From assembly GCA_964558825.1 (NCBI GenBank), contig CAZLGB010000047.1, positions 1 through 20,192 of the forward strand: DNA of 20,192 nucleotides, given 5' to 3'. Below the pieces are notes generated by a model. It saw nothing but the letters and a program-made list of their open reading frames with translations, did no database searches and was not told where the DNA came from. The position numbers and the translations under genes are program-made. Source of the stretch: Phosphoribacter sp964558825. GTDB taxonomy: Bacteria > Actinomycetota > Actinomycetes > Actinomycetales > Dermatophilaceae. Shown here piece by piece: positions 13,639-20,192 of this stretch (position 1 is the stretch's first letter; each line of letters begins with the position of its first letter).

Positions 13639-16434
13639 GTGCCCAGCCGCCCGACCCCCGGCCCGATCCTCAACGGCATACCCAGCCAGTTGCCGGACAC
13701 CGATCCGGAGGAGACCCAGGAGTGGCTCGACTCGCTGCAAGGCGTGATCGACGAGCAAGGCCGCACCCGCGCGCGCTACCTCATGCTGCAGATGCTCGCC
13801 CGCGCCCGCGGACAGCAGGTCGGGGTGCCGTCGCTGACGACGACCGACTACATCAACACGATCCCGCCCGAGCGTGAGCCGTGGTTCCCCGGCGACGAGG
13901 ACATGGAGCGGCAGTACCGGCGCTGGATCCGGTGGAATGCCGCGGTTCTCGTGCACCGCGCCCAGCGCCCGGGCATCGGCGTCGGCGGACACATCTCGAC
14001 CTACGCCTCCGCAGCGACGCTCTACGAGGTCGGGCTCAACCACTTCTTCCGCGGCCAGGACCACCCCGGCGGCGGCGACCAGATCTTCTTCCAGGGCCAC
14101 GCTGCTCCGGGCATGTATTCGCGCGCCTTCCTCGAGGGTGTCCTCCAAGAGGACGACCTCGACGGCTTCCGTCAGGAGCGCAGCCACATCGTCGACGGGC
14201 GCATCCGGGCGCTGTCGAGCTATCCGCACCCGCGGCTCATGCCCGGCTTCTGGCAGTTCCCCACGGTGTCGATGGGGCTCGGCCCGATGAACGCCATCTA
14301 CCAAGCCCAGTTCAACCGCTACCTGCACCACCGCGGCATCAAGGACACGAGCCAGCAGCACGTGTGGGCCTTCCTCGGCGACGGCGAGATGGACGAGGTC
14401 GAGTCGCGCGGCGCGCTGCAATGGGCAGCCAACGAGGAGCTCGACAACCTCACCTTCGTCGTCAACTGCAACCTGCAGCGCCTCGACGGCCCGGTCCGCG
14501 GCAACGGCAAGATCGTCCAGGAGCTCGAGGCCTTCTTCCGCGGTGCCGGCTGGAATGTCATCAAGGTCGTCTGGGGCCGCGGCTGGGACCCGCTGCTGGC
14601 CGCCGACCGCGACGGGGCGCTCGTCCACCTCATGAACGAGACGTCCGACGGCGACTATCAGACCTTCCGCGCCAACGACGGCAAATACGTCCGCGAGCAC
14701 TTCTTCTGGCGTGACCCGCGCACCCGCGCGATGGTCGACAACTGGAGCGACGACGACATCTGGTTCAAGCTGCGCCGCGGTGGCCACGACTACCGCAAGG
14801 TGTATGCCGCCTATCAGGCCGCCATCGAGCACACCGGCCAGCCGACGGTCATCCTCGCCAAGACCATCAAGGGCTTCACGCTCGGCTCGCACTTCGCCGG
14901 CCGCAACGCGACCCACCAGATGAAGAAGCTCACCCTTGATGACCTCAAGGGTTTCCGCGACCTGCTGCGCATCCCCGTCACCGACGAGCAGCTCGAGGCC
15001 GACCCCTACCGCCCGCCCTACTACCGCCCCGAGGCCGACCACCCGGCGATGCGCTACATGCTCGAGCGCCGCGCCGCGCTCGGCGGCACCGTCCCGAGCC
15101 GGCGGGTGCGCCACGAGCCGCTCCACCTGCCGGCTCCCGATGCGTATGCCGCCCTCGCCAAGGGCTCGGGCAAGCAGACCGTCGCGACGACGATGGCCTT
15201 CGTCCGGCTGCTCAAGGACCTCATGCGGGACAAGGAGTTCGGCAAGCGGATCGTGCCGATCATCCCCGACGAGGCGCGCACTTTCGGGATGGACTCGTTC
15301 TTCCCGACGATCAAGATCTACAACCCCAACGGGCAGAACTACACCCCCGTCGACGCGGACCTCATGCTCGCCTATCGCGAGTCCGAGCAGGGGCAGATCC
15401 TGCACCTGGGCATCAACGAGGCGGGCTCGCTCGCGGCCTTCTCCGCAGCCGGCACGGCATACGCCACGCACGGGCAGCCGATGATCCCCATCTACGTCTT
15501 CTACTCGATGTTCGGCTTCCAGCGCACGGCCGACTCGATCTGGGCGGCAGCCGACCAGATGGCGCGCGGCTTCCTCATCGGGGCGACCGCGGGGCGCACG
15601 ACGCTGACCGGCGAGGGGCTGCAGCACGCCGACGGGCACAGCCCACTGCTGGCGGCGACCAACCCGGCCGTCGTCGCCTACGACCCGGCATACGGCTACG
15701 AGATCGCCCACATCGTGCGCGACGGCCTGACCCGGATGTGGGGCGAGGGCGGCACCGCCAACACCGCCGCCGACGGGCGCAGTCGCGACGCCATCTACTA
15801 CATCACCGTCTACAACGAGCCGATCGTCCAGCCGGTCGAGCCCGAGGGCCTGGACCCGGCGCAGGTCGTGCGCGGCATGTATCTGCTCAAACCGGCCGAC
15901 ACCGCGGGCTGGACACACGAGCCGGCGCGCGCCCAGCTGCTCGCCTCCGGCGTCGGCGTCCCGTGGGCTCTGGAGGCCCAGCAGTTGCTCGCCGACGACT
16001 GGGGCGTCGCGGCCGACGTGTGGTCGGTGACCTCGTGGAACGAGCTGCGCCGCGACGGCATGGCCGCCGACGAGCACGCCTTCCTGCACCCCGAGGAGGA
16101 GGCGCGCACGGCATACGTCACGGAGGTGCTGCGTGGGCGGCCCGGGCCGGTGCTCGCAGTCTCCGACTACATGCGCCAGGTCCAGGACCAGATCGCCCAA
16201 TGGGTGCCAGGTGACTACGTGAGCCTCGGGGCCGACGGCTTCGGTTTCTCCGACACCCGCGCGGCGGCGCGGCGGGCCTTCCACATCGACGGGCCGTCCC
16301 TGGCGGTGCGCACGCTGCAGGTCCTCGGTGCTCGCGGCGAGGTCCCGCGCAAGCTGGCCCGCAAGGCCGCCGAGAAATATCAGCTGCTCGACATCTCCGC
16401 AGGCAGCTCGGCCAACGCCGGCGGAGACGCCTGA
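13639..16434 (+). CDS. aceE: Pyruvate dehydrogenase E1 component, homodimeric type
   Basis: The thiamine-diphosphate-dependent E1 subunit that decarboxylates pyruvate and acetylates the lipoyl groups of E2. The 931 residues are slightly longer than E. coli AceE. VGGHISTYASAATLYEVG and the diphosphate-binding motif GDGEMDEVESRGALQWAANEE (from G247) through NCNLQRLDGPVRGNGKI are nearly invariant in the family; HFAGRNATHQMKKL and the YSMFGFQRTADSIWAAADQ and GRTTLTGEGLQHADGHS blocks follow. GTG at 13639 has AAAGGA 6 nt upstream. No E2 or E3 gene is in the window, usual for actinobacteria where aceE stands alone. Six octamer copies lie inside the gene. Confidence 0.98.
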   Translation: MPSRPTPGPILNGIPSQLPDTDPEETQEWLDSLQGVIDEQGRTRARYLMLQMLARARGQQVGVPSLTTTDYINTIPPEREPWFPGDEDMERQYRRWIRWNAAVLVHRAQRPGIGVGGHISTYASAATLYEVGLNHFFRGQDHPGGGDQIFFQGHAAPGMYSRAFLEGVLQEDDLDGFRQERSHIVDGRIRALSSYPHPRLMPGFWQFPTVSMGLGPMNAIYQAQFNRYLHHRGIKDTSQQHVWAFLGDGEMDEVESRGALQWAANEELDNLTFVVNCNLQRLDGPVRGNGKIVQELEAFFRGAGWNVIKVVWGRGWDPLLAADRDGALVHLMNETSDGDYQTFRANDGKYVREHFFWRDPRTRAMVDNWSDDDIWFKLRRGGHDYRKVYAAYQAAIEHTGQPTVILAKTIKGFTLGSHFAGRNATHQMKKLTLDDLKGFRDLLRIPVTDEQLEADPYRPPYYRPEADHPAMRYMLERRAALGGTVPSRRVRHEPLHLPAPDAYAALAKGSGKQTVATTMAFVRLLKDLMRDKEFGKRIVPIIPDEARTFGMDSFFPTIKIYNPNGQNYTPVDADLMLAYRESEQGQILHLGINEAGSLAAFSAAGTAYATHGQPMIPIYVFYSMFGFQRTADSIWAAADQMARGFLIGATAGRTTLTGEGLQHADGHSPLLAATNPAVVAYDPAYGYEIAHIVRDGLTRMWGEGGTANTAADGRSRDAIYYITVYNEPIVQPVEPEGLDPAQVVRGMYLLKPADTAGWTHEPARAQLLASGVGVPWALEAQQLLADDWGVAADVWSVTSWNELRRDGMAADEHAFLHPEEEARTAYVTEVLRGRPGPVLAVSDYMRQVQDQIAQWVPGDYVSLGADGFGFSDTRAAARRAFHIDGPSLAVRTLQVLGARGEVPRKLARKAAEKYQLLDISAGSSANAGGDA

Positions 16435-16456
16435 CCCTGCGCGCCCTGCCGCGGCA

Positions 16457-16503
16457 CCCGGCGATCGCTCACATCGTCATGTGGATGGCGGCGAATCGCC
16501 GGG
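16457..16503 (+). terminator. Possible aceE terminator, branched hairpin
   Basis: CCCGGCGAT (16457-16465) pairs perfectly with ATCGCCGGG (16495-16503), and CACAT/ATGTG (16470-16474 / 16479-16483) forms a small inner stem. It lies 23 nt past the aceE stop. The large loop and lack of a U tract make this tentative. Confidence 0.3.
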
Positions 16504-16683
16504 GTGGCCTGGCTGGTCAGCGTCGTCATCCGGTCGCGTGACCGCGCGGCACTGCGCGCGCTGCTCGTCCAGCACGGCTGGCCGCCACCTCGCTGACGAC
16601 GTGCGGCCTCCGTTGCCGAGGGTATGCCGTTGGTCGCTCGATCCGCGGAGCTACCTGCGCGGTGCGCGCCATGACCGCGACCA

Positions 16684-16713
16684 ATGACATGTGCTCTGCG
16701 CCCTGTGGATAAC
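16684..16713 (+). promoter_or_regulatory. Possible promoter overlapping a DnaA-box-like sequence
   Basis: ATGACA (16684-16689) and GATAAC (16708-16713) are 18 bp apart and could be the -35/-10 pair of the gene starting at 16746. The -10 overlaps TGTGGATAA (16704-16712), a perfect match to the DnaA box consensus. It is a single box, so it is not an origin. Confidence 0.4.
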
Positions 16714-16745
16714 TCGCGGGGTCCGGGGGCCGACTCGGGCACCCT

Positions 16746-17681
16746 GTGGGAGTGGTCGATCCGGATGTCCAGGCTCGGGTGAGCCGTCTGCTGACGGAGC
16801 GAGGTTGGGTCGCCTCCTGGGGCGACTTGCGGACGGTTGCGGGGCGTCGAGCCCTGCAGGAGCTCGTGGCGGGCGGTGCCCTGCAGCGCATCGCCCGCGG
16901 TCGGTATGCCGCGCCGGTCGAGATTCCTGCGCGCATGGCGGCGGAGCGGGTGTCAGGTGTCGCCTCTCACCGAACGGCGGCCGCCCATCACGGCCTGGCC
17001 ATGAAGTGGATCCCCAGTCGGCCGAGCGTGACCGTGCCCCGGGGGCGCCGCCCAGGGCAGCGCGCGCAGGGCCTGGATCTGAGCTATCGGGCGCTGCCAG
17101 CCGCCGACATCAGCGGGTGGGTCACCACTCCCCTGCGAACCGTGCTCGACTGCGCAGCCGCCTTGCCCTTTGATGAAGCGCTGTGCATCGCGGACTCAGC
17201 CCTACGAGCTCGCTTGGTGGCGCCCGCTCGGCTGGCCGCGGCGGCGGCTGCCTGGCCCGCGCGCGGAAGGCAGCGGGTGCTGCGCGTCGCTACCCACGCC
17301 GACGCCCGTAGCTCCGGCCCCATCGAGTCGGTCTTGCGGGCGATCTGCCTGGACGTCCCCGGGCTGCACGTCGTGCCCCAATTGCGCGTGGAGCGCGATG
17401 GCAGGTTCCTCGGGATCGTCGACTTGGCCGACCCTGGCCTGCGCATCGCGATCGAGGCCGAGGGCTTCGAGTTCCACGGCGAACGCGATGCCTTTGACCG
17501 CGACTGCCGGCGCTACGACGAGCTCGCTGTGGACGGGTGGCTGGTCCTGCGATTCACCTGGGAACACATCATGCGTCGGGACCGCTGGGTCCGACGAGTG
17601 CTCACGGACGCTGTGGCACAACGCATGCCATTGCTGCTGGCTCCGGCGCCGGCCTTGCACAACCACGCGGTCTCCCACTGA
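16746..17681 (+). CDS. AbiEi-antitoxin-domain / DUF559 endonuclease-like protein
   Basis: A 311-residue actinobacterial protein type. The N-terminal part (about 8-140) is a winged-helix/AbiEi-like region: a RVSRLLTERGWVASWGDLRT helix-turn-helix, then ALQRIARGRYAAP, SHRTAAAHHGL and TPLRTVLDCAAALP. The C-terminal part (about 190-290) resembles DUF559/Vsr-type PD-(D/E)XK nucleases, with GPIES (E194), D226, and IEAEG (E237, E239) followed by DRDCRRYDEL and VLRFTWEHI. Function is unknown; these solitary genes are common and no toxin partner of the AbiEii type is adjacent. Start may be GTG 16746 or GTG 16752. It sits between aceE and argG, a position where the mycobacterial aceE locus has no counterpart that I recall. 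Confidence 0.88.
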   Translation: MGVVDPDVQARVSRLLTERGWVASWGDLRTVAGRRALQELVAGGALQRIARGRYAAPVEIPARMAAERVSGVASHRTAAAHHGLAMKWIPSRPSVTVPRGRRPGQRAQGLDLSYRALPAADISGWVTTPLRTVLDCAAALPFDEALCIADSALRARLVAPARLAAAAAAWPARGRQRVLRVATHADARSSGPIESVLRAICLDVPGLHVVPQLRVERDGRFLGIVDLADPGLRIAIEAEGFEFHGERDAFDRDCRRYDELAVDGWLVLRFTWEHIMRRDRWVRRVLTDAVAQRMPLLLAPAPALHNHAVSH

Positions 17682-17733
17682 CCAACGGCATTCCCCGGTG
17701 CCGCGCCACCCACCCTGCCGACGATTTGATGAC

Positions 17734-17760
17734 TATGCATGCGCCTGCATACAATTGCAG
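17734..17760 (+). promoter_or_regulatory. ArgR-type operators overlapping the argG promoter
   Basis: Two dyads overlap: TATGCATGCGCCTGCATA (17734-17751, arms TATGCA/TGCATA) and CTGCATACAATTGCAG (17745-17760, arms CTGCA/TGCAG). Both resemble actinobacterial ARG boxes of the ATGCAT...TGCATA type, bound by the arginine repressor. TACAAT (17751-17756) is a near-consensus -10 box inside the second dyad, with TTGATG (17726-17731) as a possible -35 at 19 bp. The GTG of argG is exactly 6 nt after the -10, so bound ArgR would block the promoter of a leaderless transcript. Confidence 0.7.
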
Positions 17761-17762
17761 TC

Positions 17763-19199
17763 GTGTCCAAGGTCCTCACCTCCCTGCCCGTCGGCGAACG
17801 CGTCGGCCTGGCCTTCTCCGGCGGTCTCGACACGTCGGTCGCCGTCGCGTGGATGCGCCACAAGGGCGCCATCCCCTGCACCTACACCGCCGACATCGGG
17901 CAATACGACGAGCCCGACATCGCCTCGGTGCCCGGGCGCGCCACGGCATACGGGGCTGAGCTCTCGCGGCTGGTCGACTGCAAGGCGGCCCTCGTCGAGG
18001 AGGGGCTGTCGGCGATCGCCTGCGGCGCCTTCCACATCCGCTCGGGCGGCAAGCAGTACTTCAACACCACTCCCCTGGGCCGCGCCGTCACCGGCACCCT
18101 GCTCGTGCGGGCCATGCGCGCCGACGGAGTCGACGTCTGGGGCGACGGCTCGACCTACAAGGGCAACGACATTGAGCGGTTCTACCGCTATGGCCTTATC
18201 GCCAACCCCAATCTGCGCATCTACAAGCCGTGGCTCGACGCCGACTTCGTCGACGAGCTCGGCGGGCGCACCGAGATGTCGCAGTGGATGGCCGCCCACG
18301 GGCTGCCCTATCGCGACTCGGTCGAGAAGGCCTATTCGACCGACGCCAACATCTGGGGCGCTACTCACGAGGCCAAGCGCCTCGAGCACCTCGACACCTC
18401 GATCGAGATCGTCGAGCCGATCATGGGCGTGCGCTTCTGGGACCCGGCGGTCGTCGTCGAGTCCGAGGACGTGACCGTCGAGTTCGTCCAGGGCCGCCCG
18501 GTGGCGATCAACGGCCAGGCGTATGCCGATGCCGTCGCCCTCGTCCACGAGGCCAACACCATCGGCGGGCGGCACGGTCTGGGGATGGCCGACCAGATCG
18601 AGAATCGCATCATCGAGGCCAAGTCCCGCGGCATCTACGAAGCTCCTGGGATGGCGCTGCTCTTCATCGCCTACGAGCGGCTGCTCTCGGCGATCCACAA
18701 CGAGGACACCATCGCCAACTACCACCTCGAAGGGCGGCGGCTCGGCCGGTTGCTCTACGAGGGCCGGTGGCTCGACCCGCAGTCGCTCATGCTGCGCGAG
18801 TCGCTGCAGCGCTGGGTCGCCTCGGCGGTCACCGGCCAGGTCACCCTGCGGCTGCGCCGCGGCGACGACTACTCGATCATCGACACCCGCGGACCTGCCT
18901 TCTCCTATCACCCCGACAAGCTGTCGATGGAGCGCACCGAGGACGCCGCCTTCGGGCCGCTCGACCGCATCGGCCAGCTCACCATGCGCAATCTCGACAT
19001 CGCCGACACCCGCGCCAAGCTCGAGCTGTATGCCGTGCAGGGCCAGTTGCTCGGCACCGGAAGGGGGCTCAGCGCCGCCGAATTGGTGGGCCGGCTCGAG
19101 CCCGGTGGCGCGGACGCTATCGCCGCCAACCCGGAAGCCCTCGACGAGGGTGACGGGCAGACCCTCGACCGGGCCGCCATGGAGGCGGGCACCGACTGA
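17763..19199 (+). CDS. argG: Argininosuccinate synthase
   Basis: Joins citrulline and aspartate with ATP to form argininosuccinate, the seventh step of arginine synthesis. The 478-residue protein is the longer, E. coli-like type. The PP-loop ATP-binding motif is AFSGGLDTS (17-25), then YTADIGQYDEPD, and the DGSTYKGNDIERFYRYG block. GTG at 17763 is chosen because VSKVLTSLPVGERVG aligns with the E. coli N-terminus; an ATG 24 nt upstream lies in the ArgR operator and would read through it. There is no ribosome binding site, consistent with a leaderless mRNA. Other arg genes are not in the window, so argG stands alone, which is common for the long type. Confidence 0.97.
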   Translation: MSKVLTSLPVGERVGLAFSGGLDTSVAVAWMRHKGAIPCTYTADIGQYDEPDIASVPGRATAYGAELSRLVDCKAALVEEGLSAIACGAFHIRSGGKQYFNTTPLGRAVTGTLLVRAMRADGVDVWGDGSTYKGNDIERFYRYGLIANPNLRIYKPWLDADFVDELGGRTEMSQWMAAHGLPYRDSVEKAYSTDANIWGATHEAKRLEHLDTSIEIVEPIMGVRFWDPAVVVESEDVTVEFVQGRPVAINGQAYADAVALVHEANTIGGRHGLGMADQIENRIIEAKSRGIYEAPGMALLFIAYERLLSAIHNEDTIANYHLEGRRLGRLLYEGRWLDPQSLMLRESLQRWVASAVTGQVTLRLRRGDDYSIIDTRGPAFSYHPDKLSMERTEDAAFGPLDRIGQLTMRNLDIADTRAKLELYAVQGQLLGTGRGLSAAELVGRLEPGGADAIAANPEALDEGDGQTLDRAAMEAGTD

Positions 19200-19356
19200 G
19201 GCCCGGCTCGGGTCGCGGCCCATGCTCGTGGGCGCCGCCGACGCCCTGCACGCATCGACGGACGAGTTGTTGTCAGGTTGGGTGCTCCCCGACAGCAACA
19301 TGTCGTCCGTCGATGGGGGAAACGAGCCCGCGGCTGGCTTGTGGGCGGCATACAAA

Positions 19357-19362
19357 TAGACT
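19357..19362 (+). promoter_or_regulatory. Candidate -10 box (TAGACT) for the PucR-type gene
   Basis: TAGACT ends exactly 6 nt before the GTG at 19369, the same arrangement as argG. An octamer copy (19346-19353) lies just upstream, in the spacer. No good -35 is seen. The rest of the 169-bp gap after argG shows no gene. Confidence 0.45.
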
Positions 19363-19368
19363 GCCCAG

Positions 19369-20192
19369 GTGGGTGAGCCGACACGCGGACGAGCCCGGCC
19401 GGGGCCGGCGACCCGCCGCGCGCTCGAGCGCAACGCCGGGGCCATGTCGACGACGGCCCTGCGCCGCATCGAGGCCCGCCACGAGTGGTACCGCGCCCTG
19501 CCCCCCGCCGAGCGCTCCTGGGTGGGGCTCATCGCCCAGGGCGGCATCGCCGCCTTCGTCGGCTGGCTCGCCGATCCACACGACGACCCGCCGGTGACCG
19601 CCGACGTCTTCGGGACGGCCCCGCGCGAGCTCGCCTCGGCGATCACCCTCAGCCAGACCCTCGAGCTGATCCGCGCGGTCGTCGACGTCGTCGAGGAGCA
19701 GGCCCAGGCCCTCGCCGACCCGGCCGACGAGCGAGCGGTGAGCGACGGCGTGCTGCGCTACAGCCGCGAGATCGCCTTCGCCGCAGCCCAGGTCTATGCC
19801 CGGGCGGCCGAGGCTCGGGGGGCGTGGGACGCCCGGCTCGAGGCGCTCGTCGTCGATGCCGTGCTGCGCGGCGAGGCCGACGACTCGATGCAATCGCGGG
19901 CGACCGCCCTGGGCTGGAGCGGCGTCACGCACGTGACCGTCGTGGCCGGGCGCAGCCCATCCGGCAGCACGGCGGCCGCCGTCGAGGAGATCCGCCGAGG
20001 CGCCGCGCGCCACCGCTGCGAGGTCCTCGTGTCGGTCCAACGCCAGCGGCTGGTCGTGGTGCTCGGTGGCACGGCCGCGCCACTGCCGGTCGTCACCGAT
20101 CTCGTCGCGCACTTCGGCGACGGGCCGGTCGTCGTCGGACCGACCGTGCCGCACCTCTTCGCGGCTGGCCGCTCGGCGCGGGCCGCGCTCAG
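19369..20192 (+). CDS. PucR-family transcriptional regulator (C-terminus beyond right edge)
   Basis: An open frame of 274 codons that runs off the window. ALRRIEARHEWYRALPPAERSWVGLIAQGGIAAFVGWL and ITLSQTLELIRAVVDVVEEQ match the N-terminal domain of the actinobacterial regulator found beside aceE and upstream of fabD (Rv2242 in M. tuberculosis), with a GGDEF-like/CdaR middle region beginning near LVVDAVLRGEADD. The C-terminal helix-turn-helix (HTH_30) would lie outside. The start is GTG 19369 by the -10 spacing; ATG 19444, 25 codons in, is an alternative. By analogy it controls the downstream fatty-acid synthesis genes, but these are not visible here. Confidence 0.9.
   Translation, partial: MGEPTRGRARPGPATRRALERNAGAMSTTALRRIEARHEWYRALPPAERSWVGLIAQGGIAAFVGWLADPHDDPPVTADVFGTAPRELASAITLSQTLELIRAVVDVVEEQAQALADPADERAVSDGVLRYSREIAFAAAQVYARAAEARGAWDARLEALVVDAVLRGEADDSMQSRATALGWSGVTHVTVVAGRSPSGSTAAAVEEIRRGAARHRCEVLVSVQRQRLVVVLGGTAAPLPVVTDLVAHFGDGPVVVGPTVPHLFAAGRSARAAL

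Larger units (their letters stand above)
16435..16745. other. Intergenic region after aceE, no supported gene
   Basis: About 310 bp without a convincing gene. One plus-strand frame ends near 16597 with a protein-like stretch (RAALRALLVQHGWPPPR) that could be a gene remnant, reminiscent of DUF6624-type sequence, but it has no start or upstream coding signal. The region also holds a hairpin (16457-16503), one octamer copy (16622-16629) and the promoter of the next gene. Confidence 0.5.
225..19353. repeat. Dispersed octamer GTATGCCG / CGGCATAC, 36 copies
   Basis: Plus-strand GTATGCCG starts at 862, 2182, 3472, 4114, 4163, 4873, 5821, 7005, 7249, 8770, 9513, 10297, 12507, 14802, 15144, 16622, 16904, 18521 and 19028. 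CGGCATAC starts at 225, 2120, 3960, 4191, 4692, 5219, 6287, 7143, 7530, 9626, 11802, 13674, 15455, 15686, 16109, 17944 and 19346. That is 19 against 17, so no strand bias. Twenty-nine lie in genes, six between genes and one in rnpB. Every heptamer GTATGCC I found is followed by G, so the unit is at least eight bases; flanking bases vary. Function unknown. Confidence 0.9.

Noticed and set aside
13537..16284. A 915-codon open frame on the minus strand opposite aceE
   Set aside because: It mirrors aceE in a frame that stays open because of extreme GC bias at third positions. The protein is Val/Asp/Gly/Arg-rich low-quality sequence with no domain, while aceE is unmistakable.
16704..16712. Replication origin
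   Set aside because: Only one DnaA-box-like site, no AT-rich stretch and no dnaA, dnaN or gyr genes nearby.
225..19353. The octamer as an FtsK-orienting (KOPS) or Chi-type polar signal
   Set aside because: Orientation is 19 to 17, with no strand skew in 20 kb. A switch at ori or ter cannot be excluded from one window but nothing suggests it.
17733..19646. A 637-codon minus-strand open frame opposite argG
   Set aside because: An antisense shadow of argG running past its promoter and into the PucR gene; no motif supports it.
1..20192. Insertion sequences, prophage or CRISPR arrays
   Set aside because: No transposase, integrase, phage structural gene, terminal inverted repeats or repeat-spacer pattern is visible; the gene content looks chromosomal throughout.

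Overview
The window is very GC-rich, with strongly G/C-ending codons, many GTG starts and gene neighbourhoods typical of high-GC Actinobacteria. The blocks Nif3-like / zinc-ribbon protein / histidine phosphatase, AhpE-like peroxiredoxin / DUF3052 / aceE, and a PucR-type regulator downstream of aceE match the order I recall around Rv2228c-Rv2242 of Mycobacterium tuberculosis. The cell-wall and mycolate genes of mycobacteria are absent, and the overall look is of a Micrococcales member, possibly Intrasporangiaceae; that placement is inference.

Layout. 1-2402 (minus): a RecQ-type helicase cut by the left edge and, upstream of it in the same transcript, a CPBP membrane protease. 2485-3435 (minus): an unrecognised 316-residue protein with its own promoter and terminator. 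3644-4104 (minus): RNase P RNA (rnpB) with a perfect hairpin terminator. 4208-4585 (plus): a small VOC/glyoxalase-fold protein, divergent from rnpB. 4621-6788 (minus): an operon of a second CPBP protein and an unusual NAD(P)-binding/TspO fusion. 6905-7675 (plus): a fructosamine-kinase-like protein. 7666-9222 (minus): an RNB exoribonuclease. 9256-10020 (plus): YaaA. 10024-12405 (minus): tRNA-Val(UAC), Nif3-like protein, zinc-ribbon coiled-coil protein and histidine phosphatase, tightly packed. 12462-13407 (minus): AhpE-like peroxiredoxin and DUF3052. 13639-16434 (plus): aceE. 16746-17681 (plus): an AbiEi/DUF559-type protein. 17763-19199 (plus): argG with ArgR-like operators. 19369-end (plus): a PucR-family regulator cut by the right edge.

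Most of this is ordinary housekeeping: DNA repair, RNA maturation and decay, pyruvate oxidation, arginine synthesis and peroxide defence. Two things cut across genes. First, the non-palindromic octamer GTATGCCG/CGGCATAC occurs 36 times by my count, about once per 560 bp, on both strands, in genes, intergenic DNA and rnpB. That is roughly 50 times what base composition predicts, and it imposes the rarer codons TAT and GCA. Second, many starts sit 6-7 nt after a TAnnnT-like -10 box with no ribosome binding site, as expected for leaderless mRNAs. A related oddity is that the Nif3-like gene begins one nucleotide after the tRNA-Val discriminator base, so tRNA 3' processing would itself produce a leaderless mRNA.

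The dispersed octamer is my best candidate for an undescribed system. It resembles DNA-uptake sequences or the cyanobacterial HIP1 repeat in its statistics, but nothing in this window identifies the protein that would read it.
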